Positions 33,895 through 34,037 of a stretch of 34,037 bases of DNA are shown here, piece after piece. The notes under the pieces are model-generated. The model had not been told where the DNA came from, did not search any database, and was given only the letters and a program-made list of their open reading frames with translations. The position numbers and the translations under genes were made by a program. Position 1 is the first letter of the stretch; each line of letters opens with the position of its first letter. Source of the stretch: Cudoniella acicularis (taxonomy: Eukaryota; Ascomycota; Leotiomycetes; Helotiales; Helotiaceae); assembly GCA_013054445.1 (NCBI GenBank), contig JAAMPI010000509.1, positions 1-34,037 of the forward strand, read 5' to 3'.

Positions 33895-33918
33895 CTCCCT
33901 ATATATATATAGGGGGAG
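33895..33918. promoter_or_regulatory. Palindromic TATA element, promoter-like
   Basis: CTCCC and GGGGGAG flank a run of TA repeats, giving a near-perfect palindrome. It is followed by GGAGTAGGGGTACTCTACTCC, a second inverted repeat (33914-33934). GAGTAGAG before it and CTCTACTC after it are also complementary. The layout resembles an LTR or MITE promoter end. No second copy was found in the window, so the element it belongs to cannot be bounded. Confidence 0.4.
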
Positions 33919-34037
33919 TAGGGGTACTCTACTCCTAAGCTCGTTAAAAGAGGTCTCTTATCTTATAATATCTTCTATTCTCTTAAAGGTTAAGACATTT
34001 AATAAGAACTAGAATATTAATAAATTATTAACCCCTA

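Noticed and set aside
34020..34037. Terminal TTAACCCCTA and the CCCCTAACCCC block in LTR A as telomere repeats
   Set aside because: Only single imperfect units occur, not tandem TTAGGG/CCCTAA. The LTR block is repeated because the LTR is.
4332..34037. Starship captain (DUF3435 tyrosine recombinase)
   Set aside because: Looked for because of the cargo-like gene mix. None of the conserved recombinase blocks could be recognised.
1..34037. CRISPR array, bacterial operon or phage
   Set aside because: No regularly spaced direct repeats, no ribosome-binding sites and no prokaryotic gene order. Introns, LTRs and RIP point to a fungus.

Overview
The window looks like an AT-rich, transposon-packed, gene-poor block of a filamentous ascomycete (Pezizomycotina) genome that has been heavily mutated by repeat-induced point mutation (RIP). 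CpA and TpG dinucleotides are almost missing over long stretches (for example 6541-6840), TpA is in excess, and CpG is kept. Where a protein is recognisable, the damage is the expected C-to-T and G-to-A kind: Gln and Trp codons have become TAA or TAG, His has become Tyr, Met has become Ile and Gly has become Arg or Ser. Every recognisable gene is dead. No intact coding sequence was found.

Layout. Positions 1-339 are the 3' end of an LTR retrotransposon: a polypurine tract followed by its 3' LTR (family A). Positions 340-3156 hold a decayed Ty1/Copia element (reverse transcriptase, RNase H, polypurine tract, 3' LTR). It is broken up by one solo LTR of family A and several of a second family, B, several with clean target-site duplications. 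A decayed phosphotransferase/APH-type gene follows (about 3160-3860), then a further family-A solo LTR (4066-4331). From about 4332 to the end the DNA is strongly RIP-mutated. It contains three clearly recognisable gene-derived pseudogenes: a NAPE-PLD-like metallo-hydrolase (minus, 6830-8083), a Cdc42/Rac-type Rho GTPase that still shows intron structure (plus, 9126 to about 9800), and an ATP-dependent DNA ligase (minus, about 13400-15785). A 235-bp TIR element (MITE) is present twice (10054-10288 and 12143-12510). The second copy is split by a short solo LTR of a third family, C, and another C copy lies at 11944-12083. Several further degenerate frames are listed with low confidence. They include a protein with an acidic tail (ending at 19893), a helicase-like segment near 31000-31250, and a frame with a helix-turn-helix-like segment near 23180.

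Interpretation. RIP acts on duplicated DNA, so the damaged GTPase, hydrolase and ligase genes imply that this stretch, not only its transposons, once existed in more than one copy. It could be a segmental duplication, a subtelomeric block, or cargo of a giant mobile element. Nothing here identifies which.

Reading caution. Because RIP removes TG, the codon TGA hardly occurs, and TAA/TAG may be mutated Gln or Trp codons. A frame that looks open is therefore weak evidence in this window. Only calls backed by family motifs have high confidence.
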